Below are positions 8,407 through 15,682 of a DNA stretch of 20,426 nt, piece by piece. Source of the DNA: Actinomycetota bacterium (lineage in GTDB: Bacteria; Actinomycetota; Thermoleophilia; Gaiellales; Gaiellaceae); the NCBI GenBank assembly GCA_019236545.1, contig JAFAIV010000141.1:1-20426 (forward strand), in the 5' to 3' direction. The first letter of the stretch is position 1. Every line of letters starts with the position of its first letter. The notes below the pieces were generated by a model that saw nothing but the letters and a program-made list of their open reading frames with translations, had not been told where the DNA came from and searched no databases. The position numbers were made by a program, and so were the translations under genes.

Positions 8407-9488
8407 GCGGACTGCTCCACCGGCAGCACCAGCCGGAACGTCGTGCCCTGGCCCGGCATCGACTCGACGACGATGTCGCCGCCGTGCATCGCCGCGAGCC
8501 CGTGGCTGACGGCGAGGCCGAGACCCGTCCCGCCGTTCTGCCGCTTCGTGGTGAAGAACGGCTCGAAGATGCGCGGGAGCACGTCCGGAGGGATGCCGGG
8601 GCCGGTGTCCGACACGCTCACGGCGACGCCCTCCGGGTCGGGCTCGACCTCGATCCTGACGACGCCGCCGTCGGGCATCGCCTGCTGTGCGTTCCGGACG
8701 AGGTTGACGACGATCTGCTTCACCTGGTTCGAGCTCCCGACGACGAGCACGTCCTCGTCCTCGTAGCGCTCGACGAGCTCGACGTTCTTCGCGCCGTTGG
8801 TGCGCCGCAGGAGCGCGACGGCGTCGCGGACCGTCTGCGTGACGAGGAACGGAACGTGCTCGTCGGTCGGCTCCCGCGCGAAGTCGAGCAGCGCGGACAC
8901 GATCTCCTTCATCTCGTTCCCCGTCGAGTGGATCAGCTCGAGGCGCTCGTGCGCCTTCGTCCCGGGCTGCGCCTCACGGAGGAGGAACTCGGTCAGCCCG
9001 AGGATCGCGAAGAGCGGGTTGTTGATCTCATGCGCGACGCCGGCGGCGAGCTCGCCGATCGCCGCGAGCTTCCCGCTCTGGGCGAGCTGGCGCTCGAGCT
9101 GGCGCCGCTCGCTCGTGCTCGTCACGACCACGACCGCCCGCACCTGGTCCGACTCGACGACGAAGGTCCGGATCTCGACCGGGATCAGGAGCCCGGTGCT
9201 ATGGCGGAACATGCCCTCGTACGGGAACGACATGTGGGCGCTCCGCTCGAGCGGCCGCGGGCGCCAGCCCTCCGCCCACCACGGGTACGGCGGCGTCAGG
9301 CCGACCATCTCGGGCGCCGTCAGACCGACCAGGCTCGCGTGCGCCTCGTTGGTCGCAACGACTCGGCCCGTCACGAAGTCGACCACCGTCGCCGGGAGCG
9401 GCAGCTGCGCGAAGGCCTGCGCGAAGAACGCCGCCGCGACGTGCTCCTCGCCGGCCGGCTCGGTGGGATTCGCCAGAAACGTGGACAT
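8403..9488 (-). CDS. PAS-domain sensor histidine kinase
   Basis: A 361-residue soluble histidine kinase. One PAS domain (about 18-135; LPATVVDFVTGRVVATNEAH) precedes HisKA with GELAAGVAHEINNP (His153) and a GHKL ATPase domain with NLVRNAQQAM, DTGPGIP and GTGLGLAVSHG. No TM helix or receiver is visible. The frame stays open upstream across the divergent intergenic region, but ATG at 9488 (MSTFLANPT) is the first credible start, since the sequence before it includes the neighbouring regulator's promoter and coding region on the other strand. It heads the operon with the REC-HD-GYP-REC protein and LuxR regulator (GTGA overlaps), so it is the likely phosphodonor for both. The signal sensed by the PAS domain is unknown. 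Confidence 0.92.
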   Translation of the reverse strand: MSTFLANPTEPAGEEHVAAAFFAQAFAQLPLPATVVDFVTGRVVATNEAHASLVGLTAPEMVGLTPPYPWWAEGWRPRPLERSAHMSFPYEGMFRHSTGLLIPVEIRTFVVESDQVRAVVVVTSTSERRQLERQLAQSGKLAAIGELAAGVAHEINNPLFAILGLTEFLLREAQPGTKAHERLELIHSTGNEMKEIVSALLDFAREPTDEHVPFLVTQTVRDAVALLRRTNGAKNVELVERYEDEDVLVVGSSNQVKQIVVNLVRNAQQAMPDGGVVRIEVEPDPEGVAVSVSDTGPGIPPDVLPRIFEPFFTTKRQNGGTGLGLAVSHGLAAMHGGDIVVESMPGQGTTFRLVLPVEQSA

Positions 9489-9519
9489 GCCGGGAGATTC
9501 GCCCCCAGGAGCCCCGGTT

Positions 9520-9534
9520 GGGATCGCCGATCCC
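9520..9534. promoter_or_regulatory. Palindrome in divergent regulatory region
   Basis: GGGATCG-C-CGATCCC: perfect 7-bp arms around one base, in the 105-nt gap between the divergent kinase and response-regulator genes. It lies upstream of both starts, 32 nt from the kinase ATG and 59 nt from the regulator ATG, and is a good candidate binding site for one of the LuxR-type regulators. Confidence 0.4.
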
Positions 9535-9563
9535 GCGCGAACCTGTCCCCCGGAAGGGGTAAC

Positions 9564-9589
9564 CGGCGGCGATTTCGGGGATAGTTCCC
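9564..9589 (+). promoter_or_regulatory. Promoter-like element shared with 10257-10282 (copy 1)
   Basis: This 26-nt stretch matches 10257-10282 at 20 of 26 positions without gaps; the common core is CGGCG-R-TTTCG followed by GTTCCC at the end. It contains GATAGT (9580-9585), a -10-like hexamer that ends 8 nt before the response-regulator ATG, consistent with a leaderless transcript. No ribosome binding site is visible. Confidence 0.4.
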
Positions 9590-9593
9590 GCCG

Positions 9594-10214
9594 ATGGCGA
9601 CAACGGTTGTCATCGCAGAGGACCACCCCGCCGTCCTCGTCGCGGTCGCAGACCTCCTGGCAGAGCACGGGATGGAGGTGATCGGCCGAGCCCGCGACGG
9701 AGCCGAGGCGCTGGCCCTGATCGAGCGTCGCCTGCCGACGATCGCGCTCGTCGACCTCCGCATGCCTCGCCTCGGGGGGATCGAGCTCGCCCGGAAGGTG
9801 CCGGGGGTGTCGCCGAAGACGGCGGTCGTCTTCTACACGGGCTACGCCGACGGCTCGCTGCTCGCCGAGGCGCTCGACGCGGGGGCCCGCGGCTTCGTGC
9901 TCAAGGACGCGCCGCTCGGCGACCTCGTCCGCGCGCTCGAGAAGGTGGCCGACGGAGGCGCGTACGTCGACCCGGTGCTCGGAAGCGCGCTCGTCACGGC
10001 GCGGCTCGACCGCGGCGCCGGCCTGCTCACCGAGCGCGAGCGAGAGGTGCTGAAGCTCCTCGCGGACGGCCTCGCGAACGACGAGATCGGGCGGCGGCTG
10101 TTCATCGCGCCGGACACGGTGCGCACGCACATCCGGAAGGCGATGGAGAAGCTCGACGCGGACACGCGCACGCAGGCGGTCGCAGAGGCGCTGCGGCTGC
10201 ACCTGATCACGTAG
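9594..10214 (+). CDS. NarL/LuxR-family response regulator
   Basis: A 206-residue response regulator: receiver domain with ED (9-10), phosphoacceptor Asp54 (LVDLRMPRLGG), Thr82 and Lys104 (GFVLKDAP), followed by a LuxR-type helix-turn-helix (LLTEREREVLKLLADGLANDEIG through DTVRTHIRKAMEKL). It is clearly paralogous to the regulator at 6401-7003 but keeps a more canonical HTH. It is transcribed away from the kinase operon across a 105-nt gap with a palindrome. ATG at 9594 follows a -10-like GATAGT by 8 nt and has no ribosome binding site, so translation may be leaderless. The degenerate HD-GYP gene follows after 68 nt on the same strand. Target genes are not known; the locus itself is the obvious first candidate. 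Confidence 0.93.
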   Translation: MATTVVIAEDHPAVLVAVADLLAEHGMEVIGRARDGAEALALIERRLPTIALVDLRMPRLGGIELARKVPGVSPKTAVVFYTGYADGSLLAEALDAGARGFVLKDAPLGDLVRALEKVADGGAYVDPVLGSALVTARLDRGAGLLTEREREVLKLLADGLANDEIGRRLFIAPDTVRTHIRKAMEKLDADTRTQAVAEALRLHLIT

Positions 10215-10256
10215 CCCCTTCGGGTGGCGCTCGGTTCCCCCGGATCGCCAAGGCGG

Positions 10257-10282
10257 GGACGGCGGTTTCGCGGGTGGTTCCC
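10257..10282 (+). promoter_or_regulatory. Promoter-like element shared with 9564-9589 (copy 2)
   Basis: Second copy of the 26-nt element (20 of 26 identical), ending immediately before the ATG of the degenerate HD-GYP gene. The -10-like bases of copy 1 (GATAGT) are GGTGGT here, so it may be a regulator site rather than a core promoter. Confidence 0.35.
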
Positions 10283-11086
10283 ATGCCGGCGCTCGCCGAC
10301 TCTGAGCGCATGGTGCAAAGCGGTGTCGTTGCGGCGTTCGCGCAGCTCCTCGCACTGGCGAAGCCCGAGGCGTTCCGCCGTGCGGAGCGGCTGCAACGCT
10401 ACGTTCTCGAGCTCGCCTGCGAGCTCGGCGTGGAGGACACGGCGCCGCTCGAAGCGGCCGCGTTGCTCTCGCAGATCGGGGCGCTGACGCTCCCGGAGAC
10501 GACGTGCACGCGGATCTACCACGGCGCGGCGCTCAGCCACGCCGATCTCGAGCTCGTCTCGGAGCTGCCGGCGATCGCGGCGAAGATCGCCCGCGAGGCG
10601 CCGGAGCTCGACGAGGTGCGGCAGATCCTCTCCTGCGTGGAGGAGCGATTCGCGCGCGGCGTGGGCCACCGTTGGGTCTACGGGCAGGACATCCCGCTCG
10701 GCGCGCGCCTCCTCAAGATCGCGCACGACTTCGACCTGCTCGAGGCGCAGGAGCGGTCGGTCGAGTTCGCGCTGAGCACGATGCGCGGGCGCGCCGGCTG
10801 GTACGACCCCGAGCTCCTGGAGCTCTTCGCGGCGCTGCGCGGGTCGGGCGAGCACACGACCACCGTCAAGGAGCTCCTCCTCCGCGACCTGCGGCCGGGA
10901 ATGGTCTTCGCGGCCGACATCCACTCGGAGACGGAGGGCGTCCTGCTCGTCGCGCGCGGGCGCGAGGCGACGAAGATGCTGCTCGAGCGCCTGCTCGCCC
11001 TGCCCGAGGGGCTGGTCGCGGAACCGGTGCGCGTGCTCGTCCGGGAGCCCGTGGTCGCGCTCGTGGAGGAGGGAGTCGCGGCCTAG
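10283..11086 (+). CDS. Degenerate HD-GYP-like protein, predicted inactive
   Basis: A 267-residue soluble protein that follows the HD-GYP fold but has lost its catalytic residues. AALLSQIGALTLPE (about 58-72) aligns with the usual AxLHDIGKIGIPD, with Ser63-Gln64 in place of His-Asp; VEERFARGVGH (119-129) takes the place of HHERWDGxGYP; IPLGARLLKIAHDFDLLEA matches the normal IPLxARIxxxxDxxDAM. A further segment (about 195-267; LRPGMVFAADI, GVLLVARGREAT) resembles an accessory region that I recall at the C-terminus of other HD-GYP-type proteins. It should not hydrolyse c-di-GMP, and could instead bind a nucleotide or the response regulator next door. ATG at 10283 is chosen; GTG 10274 and ATG 10310 are alternatives. 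It lies 68 nt after the regulator on the same strand. Confidence 0.8.
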   Translation: MPALADSERMVQSGVVAAFAQLLALAKPEAFRRAERLQRYVLELACELGVEDTAPLEAAALLSQIGALTLPETTCTRIYHGAALSHADLELVSELPAIAAKIAREAPELDEVRQILSCVEERFARGVGHRWVYGQDIPLGARLLKIAHDFDLLEAQERSVEFALSTMRGRAGWYDPELLELFAALRGSGEHTTTVKELLLRDLRPGMVFAADIHSETEGVLLVARGREATKMLLERLLALPEGLVAEPVRVLVREPVVALVEEGVAA

Positions 11087-11147
11087 TCGAGCCGGGTGCC
11101 TCCGAAGATCCGCGTCCTCCCCGATGCACGGCGGCGCCCGGGCACCG

Positions 11148-11336
11148 ATGATCCGACGCATGCCCAGCTTCGACCCGCCGGACCGCTGCCCGCACGACCA
11201 TCAGCGCGACGAGTGCCCGATCTGCTCGGACGAGGAGCTGCTCTATCCGTCGTTCGAGCCGCTCGACCTGCTGATGGAGCCGGACGCCGTGGAGACGGTC
11301 CTCCCCCTCGACCTCGTCGGGGTGCCGTACAGCTAG
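11148..11336 (+). CDS. Small Cys/His-motif protein, unknown function
   Basis: A 62-residue acidic protein with RCPHDHQRDECPICSDEE near its N-terminus. C-x-H-x-H...C-x2-C is a plausible single zinc site; the rest (LLYPSFEPLDLLMEP...) is acidic and hydrophobic. It fits tightly between its neighbours with gaps of 61 and 18 nt and shows the same G/C third-position bias. The start is uncertain: ATG 11124, 11148 and 11160 are all in frame and none has a clear ribosome binding site; the Cys/His motif is included in each case. Function not recognised; it could also be a chance frame, but the motif argues against that. Confidence 0.5.
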   Translation: MIRRMPSFDPPDRCPHDHQRDECPICSDEELLYPSFEPLDLLMEPDAVETVLPLDLVGVPYS

Positions 11337-11342
11337 ACCGCT

Positions 11343-11348
11343 TAGGCT
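11343..11348 (+). promoter_or_regulatory. Candidate -10 element of a leaderless start
   Basis: TAGGCT ends 6 nt before the GTG of the amidohydrolase gene, the distance expected if the transcript begins at the start codon. There is no recognisable -35 element and no ribosome binding site. Confidence 0.3.
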
Positions 11349-11354
11349 GACGCC

Positions 11355-12866
11355 GTGATCCTCGAGAACGGTGTCATCCGGACACTCGACCCGGCGTTGC
11401 CCTCGGCTCGCTCGCTCGCGATCGCGGGCGACCGCATCGCGGGCGGCGTCGGTGTGCACGAGACCGCGCTCGCGAGCCCCGACGTCGTCGACCTCGGCGG
11501 CCGCGCCGTCCTCCCCGGCTTCACCGACGCGCACGTCCACTTCCCGACCTGGGCGGCCGTCCAGCGCGACGTGAAGCTCGAGGGCTGCGCGTCGAAGGCC
11601 GAGGCGCTCGACCGCGTCCGCCGCGCGGAGCGCCACGGGAGGTGGCTCCGCGGCCACGGCTGGCGCGACGCCGACTGGCCCGACGGAAACCCGACGCGCC
11701 ACGACCTCGACGAGGCCGTCCCGGACCGGCCGGCGATGCTCGTCTCGAAGGACTACCACGCGCTCTGGCTCAACTCCGCCGCCCTCGCGCTCGCCGGCGG
11801 CGACCTCGAGGTGCCGGGCGGCGTCGTCGTCCGCGACGAGGCGGGCGAGCCGACCGGGCTGCTCTACGAGGAGTCGGCGTGGCACTTCAAGAACCGCCAT
11901 GCCGTCATCCCGGCCGACGAGTACGTCGAGGCGATGCGGCACGGCCTCCGCCTCGCGAACGAGCGCGGCGTCGTCGCGCTCCACGACAAGGACGGCTGGC
12001 TCGGCGCCGTCGGCCTCTGGGAGCGGCTCGAGCAGCAGCAGTCCCTCACCGCGCGCGTCTGGCAGTCGGCGCCCGCCGAGACGCTGCCGCAGCTGCGGGA
12101 GGTCGGCCTTCGCTCGGGGCTCGGCTCGCCGCTGCTCCGGCTCGGCTACCTGAAGACGTTCATGGACGGGACGCTCGGCTCCCAGACCGCCTGGATGCTG
12201 GACGGGAGCGGCGTCGTGATCACGAGCTCCGACCAGCTCGAGGAGATCGTCCGCGCCGCGGCGGAGGCAGGCTGGCCGGTCGGCGTCCATGCGATCGGCG
12301 ACGCCGCGAACCGCGCCGCGCTCGACGCCTTCGAGCGCTCGCGTGACGTGTGGGAGCCGCGCGGCCTCCGCCAGCGGATCGAGCACGCGCAGTGCCTCGC
12401 GCCCGAGGACGTCGCGCGCTTCGCCGAGCTCGGCGTCGCGGCGTCCGTCCAGTTCTCGCACGCGCCCTCCGACGAGCACCTGGCGAAGCGCTTCTGGCCG
12501 GACACGCTCGACGGCGCCTACTCGTTCCGGTCGCTGCTGGAGAGCGGCGCCGTGCTCGCGAACGGCTCCGATGCGCCCGTCGAGGAGCTCGACCCGTGGG
12601 CCGGCGTCGTCGCGGCGGTCCTCGGCCACTGGCGCGAGGACCAGCGGCTCACCGTCGCCGAGGCGCTGCACGCCGTGTGCGTCGCACCAACGTGGCTCTC
12701 CTACGACGAGCGCGTCCGCGGCACCCTCGTCCCCGGCCGCTACGCCGACCTCGTCGTCCTCGACCGCGACCCGTTCTCCGTCGAGCCCGGGGAGCTCCCG
12801 GATGTCCGGGTCGTCGCGACGATGCTCGCCGGGCGGTGGGTGCACAATCCGCCGCCCTGGGACTGA
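11355..12866 (+). CDS. YtcJ-like metal-dependent amidohydrolase
   Basis: A 503-residue cytoplasmic hydrolase of the amidohydrolase-3 (YtcJ) group, a TIM barrel with a small beta-sandwich made from both ends. Visible metal-site residues are His60 and His62 (GFTDAHVHF), His312 (VGVHAIGDAANR), His344 (RIEHAQ) and Asp406 (NGSDAPVEELDPW). The C-terminal RGTLVPGRYADLVVLDRDPF is typical. Members act on cyclic or linear amides, N-acyl compounds and related C-N bonds; the substrate cannot be read from sequence. GTG at 11355 is used as start, 6 nt after TAGGCT. It is followed on the same strand by an APC permease and an acetamidase-family enzyme, which suggests a shared amide or amine utilisation role. 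Confidence 0.9.
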   Translation: MILENGVIRTLDPALPSARSLAIAGDRIAGGVGVHETALASPDVVDLGGRAVLPGFTDAHVHFPTWAAVQRDVKLEGCASKAEALDRVRRAERHGRWLRGHGWRDADWPDGNPTRHDLDEAVPDRPAMLVSKDYHALWLNSAALALAGGDLEVPGGVVVRDEAGEPTGLLYEESAWHFKNRHAVIPADEYVEAMRHGLRLANERGVVALHDKDGWLGAVGLWERLEQQQSLTARVWQSAPAETLPQLREVGLRSGLGSPLLRLGYLKTFMDGTLGSQTAWMLDGSGVVITSSDQLEEIVRAAAEAGWPVGVHAIGDAANRAALDAFERSRDVWEPRGLRQRIEHAQCLAPEDVARFAELGVAASVQFSHAPSDEHLAKRFWPDTLDGAYSFRSLLESGAVLANGSDAPVEELDPWAGVVAAVLGHWREDQRLTVAEALHAVCVAPTWLSYDERVRGTLVPGRYADLVVLDRDPFSVEPGELPDVRVVATMLAGRWVHNPPPWD

Positions 12867-12884
12867 CGTACCGGAGATGAGGAA

Positions 12885-12902
12885 TCGCCGCTCCGGCGGC
12901 GA
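12885..12902. other. Stem-loop between amidohydrolase and permease
   Basis: TCGCCG-CTCCGG-CGGCGA gives a perfect 6-bp G/C-rich stem with a 6-nt loop. There is no T run after it, so it is not a classic terminator; it may slow read-through or shape the leader of the permease message. Confidence 0.35.
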
Positions 12903-12922
12903 ATCGTCCGGGCGGCAACCCT

Positions 12923-12928
12923 AGGAGG
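12923..12928 (+). promoter_or_regulatory. Strong ribosome binding site of the permease
   Basis: AGGAGG lies 4 nt before the ATG at 12933. It is the clearest Shine-Dalgarno sequence in the window, and fixes the permease start. Confidence 0.7.
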
Positions 12929-12932
12929 GACG

Positions 12933-14396
12933 ATGGAAGCATCGACGGGCGGGCGCTTCGAGCATCTGCGCGAGCACTCGATCGGCCTGCCGCAGGTCCT
13001 GTTCCAGTCGATCACGCACATGGCGCCCGCGGCGGCCGTGGCGTACTCGATCTTCATCTCCGTGCCCTACTCGCAGCAGGCGCTCCCGCTCTCGGTCGGC
13101 CTCGCGCTGATCGCGTGCATCTGCGCCGCGACGGCGATCGGCCAGCTCGCGAAGCGGTTCCCGTCGGCCGGCGGCATGTACACGTACACGGCGAAGACGC
13201 TCGGCCCGTGGGCCGGCTTCCTCGTGGCGTGGCTGTTCATCCTCTTCGAGCCGCTCGTCGCGCCGTTCCTCTACCTCGAGTTCGGGTGGGCGATGAGCGA
13301 CGTCTTCCAGAACTCGATCGGCTGGCACTACTCCGGCCAGTGGTGGATCTGGGTCGTGCTGATGACGGTGATCGTCTTCCTGCTCACCTACCGCGACATC
13401 CGGCTCTCGACCACGGCGGGCGTCATCCTCGGCGCCTTCGAGATCCTGATCTTCGGCGCGCTCGCGCTCTGGATGATCTTCTCGAACACGGGCCACCTCA
13501 ACCTGCAGCCGTTCAACCCGCACCACGCGGCCGGCGCGTGGAGCGGCGTGTTCAAGGGCATGGTCTTCGCGATCCTCGCCTTCATCGGCTTCGAGGCGTC
13601 GGCGCCGCTCGGCGAGGAGGCCAAGAACCCGCGGCGGACGGTTCCCCGCGCCGTCGTCGGCTCGGCGATCGCGATCGGCATCTTCTACGTGCTCTGCTCG
13701 TACGCCTGGGTGTTCGGCGCCGGCTTCGACAGCTTCGTGAAGCAGGCGACGACGAACCCCGACCCGTGGCGCAGCCTCGCGAAGATCTTCTGGGGCGGCG
13801 GCTGGGTGCTCGTGTTCCTCGCGATCTGCAACTCGATCGCGGCGAACTCGAACGCGGCCGTGAACGCGGCGACGCGCGTCTTCTACTCGCTCGCCCGGAA
13901 CGGGCTGGCGCCGAAGCGGCTCGGCCACGTGCACGAGCGGTTCCGCACGCCGGACGTGGCGATCATCGGCATGTCCGTGTTCGCCCTCGTCCTCTCGCTG
14001 CTCTTCGGCTGGAAGTGGGGAGCGCTCGTCGGCTTCTCGCTGATCGCGACCATCGCCGTTCCGGTCGTGATCGTGGTCTACATGCTCGTCTGCGCCGGCT
14101 GCATCCGCTACTACCTGCGCGACCGCAGGGACGCGTTCAACCCGTTCCTGCACCTGCTGCTGCCGATCGGCGGGATCGTGCTCTTCTTCTTCCCGCTCTA
14201 CTACCAGTTCTACAGCGCGCCGCCGACCTACCCGATCAAGTACGCGAACTGGGTCGCCGCGGCGTGGACGATCCTGGGCATCATCCTCACCGTGTGGATC
14301 TCCATGAGCCGCCCCGACAAGCTGGAGGACATGGAGCGCGTCTACGTCGACGACGAGGGTGAGCGCACCGATGCCTGGGTACCGACTCCGGCGTGA
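12933..14396 (+). CDS. APC-superfamily amino acid/amine permease
   Basis: A 487-residue inner-membrane permease with about 12 TM helices. The N-terminal LREHSIGLPQVLFQSITHMAP is the family's unwound first helix region; PSAGGMYTYTAKTLGPWAGFLVAW is preserved in the expected place (about 75-100), and FIGFEASAPLGEEAKNPRRTVPRA (about 215-238) is the conserved helix-6 and cytoplasmic-loop motif. These proteins import amino acids, amines or related compounds by proton or sodium symport. A strong AGGAGG ribosome binding site sets the start. The end overlaps the acetamidase-family gene by 26 nt, so the two are translated together; the substrate is therefore probably an amide or an amine derivative that the enzyme or the upstream amidohydrolase processes. 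Confidence 0.93.
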   Translation: MEASTGGRFEHLREHSIGLPQVLFQSITHMAPAAAVAYSIFISVPYSQQALPLSVGLALIACICAATAIGQLAKRFPSAGGMYTYTAKTLGPWAGFLVAWLFILFEPLVAPFLYLEFGWAMSDVFQNSIGWHYSGQWWIWVVLMTVIVFLLTYRDIRLSTTAGVILGAFEILIFGALALWMIFSNTGHLNLQPFNPHHAAGAWSGVFKGMVFAILAFIGFEASAPLGEEAKNPRRTVPRAVVGSAIAIGIFYVLCSYAWVFGAGFDSFVKQATTNPDPWRSLAKIFWGGGWVLVFLAICNSIAANSNAAVNAATRVFYSLARNGLAPKRLGHVHERFRTPDVAIIGMSVFALVLSLLFGWKWGALVGFSLIATIAVPVVIVVYMLVCAGCIRYYLRDRRDAFNPFLHLLLPIGGIVLFFFPLYYQFYSAPPTYPIKYANWVAAAWTILGIILTVWISMSRPDKLEDMERVYVDDEGERTDAWVPTPA

Positions 14397-15288
14397 CGAT
14401 GTGATCTGGTCGTTCGGGCCCGATCTCCAGCCGGTGCTGGAGGTCGGGCCCGGCGACGTCGTCACGTTCGAGACCAACGACTGCTTCACGGGCCAGATCC
14501 GGAGCGAGGACGACCTCGTCACCGGGATCGATCTCTCCCGCATCAACTCGGCGACCGGCCCGGTGGCGGTCCGCGGCGCCGAGCCTGGCGACTCGCTGAT
14601 CGTGGAGATCCTCGATGTCCGCCCGATCGAATGGGGCGTGGCGACGCTGATCCCGGGCTTCGGGCAGCTGATCGAGCACGTGCAGGCGCCGCTGACGCGG
14701 CTGTTCGAGGTGCGCGACGGCGTCGTGAAGATGAACGACCGCGTCTCGTTCCCGGCGATGCCGATGGTCGGCGTCGTCGGCGTGGCGACGGACGGCGAGA
14801 CGCTCTCGAACGGGCTCGCCGGCCGGCACGGCGGCAACCTCGACGACCACTGGCACGGCAAGGGCGCGAAGATCTACTTCCCGGTGCGACAACCGGGCGG
14901 CATGTTCGCCGTCGGCGACATGCACGCGGCGATGGGCGACGGCGAGATCTGCTTCACCGGCGTCGAGATCGCGGGCGAGGTCGACGTCCGCTTCGGCCTG
15001 CTCAAGGGCAAGCAGGCGACGTGGCCGGTGACGGAGCTCGCCGACCGCTGGGTGCCGCACGCGACCGCGGACGCCTACGACGACGCGCTGAAGCTCGTCT
15101 CCGAGGAGGCGGCGAAGCTGCTCGTCGACGAGCACGGCTTCACGATCGAGGACGCGTTCATCTTCCTCTCGGTCGCGTGCGACGCGGGCGTCGCGCAGGC
15201 GTGCAAGCCGGCCGAGAGCTTCGGCACGATCGCGCGCTTCTCGATCCCGAAGATCGACGCCTGTCCGCGGCCTTTCTTGTCCGAATAG
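14371..15288 (+). CDS. Acetamidase/formamidase family (FmdA/AmdA) protein
   Basis: A 305-residue soluble enzyme of the FmdA/AmdA family, which hydrolyses short amides such as formamide or acetamide to the acid and ammonia. The core motif block is present: GRHGGNLDDHWHGKGAKIYFP, then GGMFAVGDMHAAMGDGE, with the His and Asp residues that bind the active-site metal in this family. The length fits the shorter, AmdA-like members. ATG at 14371 is preferred because GAGGGTGAG lies 7 nt before it; GTG 14359 is the alternative. It begins inside the end of the permease gene, a sign of coupled translation. The HxlR regulator follows after 22 nt. The real substrate may be a different small amide. Confidence 0.9.
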   Translation: MPGYRLRRDDVIWSFGPDLQPVLEVGPGDVVTFETNDCFTGQIRSEDDLVTGIDLSRINSATGPVAVRGAEPGDSLIVEILDVRPIEWGVATLIPGFGQLIEHVQAPLTRLFEVRDGVVKMNDRVSFPAMPMVGVVGVATDGETLSNGLAGRHGGNLDDHWHGKGAKIYFPVRQPGGMFAVGDMHAAMGDGEICFTGVEIAGEVDVRFGLLKGKQATWPVTELADRWVPHATADAYDDALKLVSEEAAKLLVDEHGFTIEDAFIFLSVACDAGVAQACKPAESFGTIARFSIPKIDACPRPFLSE

Positions 15289-15310
15289 GCGAAGTACACT
15301 GGGATCAGGT

Positions 15311-15682
15311 ATGGAACGGACGATGCTTCCCGTCCACGACCCGCACACGTGCGCGGTCGCGGCGAGCGCGGAGATCATCGGCGCCAAGTGGACGGCGCTG
15401 CTCGTGCACGACCTCTCCGAGGGGCCGCGCCGCTTCTCCGAGCTCGAGCGCTCCTGCCACGGGATCAGCCCGCGAACGCTCGCCGAACGGCTGCGGCTGC
15501 TCGAGCAGGACGGGATCGTCATCCGTCACAGCTACGCGGAGTCGCCGCCGCGGGTCGAGTACGAGCTGACCGAGAAGGGCGTCGCGATGCTCCCGATCAT
15601 CGACGCGATGCGCGCCTTCGGGCACTCCTGGCTCGACTGCGATCACACGCACGTGCACACGCACGCGCACTCGGCCGCCTAG
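15311..15682 (+). CDS. HxlR-family winged-helix regulator with His-rich tail
   Basis: A 123-residue MarR-like winged helix protein of the HxlR family. Typical motifs are visible in order: AEIIGAKWTALLVHDLSEGPRRFSELE with Cys14 before it, GISPRTLAERLRLLEQDGIV (recognition helix region) and RVEYELTEKGVAMLPIIDAMRAFG. The last 15 residues, DCDHTHVHTHAHSAA, carry alternating histidines and one Cys (110), which is unusual for the family and could bind a metal. ATG 15311 is used; ATG 15323 follows GGAACGGA and is also possible. A -10-like TACACT lies at 15295-15300, so it may have its own promoter between the FmdA-like gene and itself. It probably regulates the amide cluster upstream or itself. Its stop is directly adjacent to that of the convergent gene. 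Confidence 0.9.
   Translation: MERTMLPVHDPHTCAVAASAEIIGAKWTALLVHDLSEGPRRFSELERSCHGISPRTLAERLRLLEQDGIVIRHSYAESPPRVEYELTEKGVAMLPIIDAMRAFGHSWLDCDHTHVHTHAHSAA

Noticed and set aside
7273..8766. 497-codon plus-strand frame opposite the HD-GYP gene
   Set aside because: Mirror of the HD-GYP coding strand with low-complexity composition and no motif.
11092..11145. GGTGCC...GGCACC inverted repeat before the small Cys/His gene
   Set aside because: 6-bp arms with a loop of about 40 nt are expected often by chance at this GC content.
10866..12845. 659-codon minus-strand frame opposite the amidohydrolase
   Set aside because: Antisense to a gene with all metal ligands in place; composition is that of a GC shadow.
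15295..15312. TACACTGGGATCAGGTA as an HxlR operator
   Set aside because: The arms are not a true inverted repeat (one base insertion), so it is kept only as a possible -10 (TACACT).
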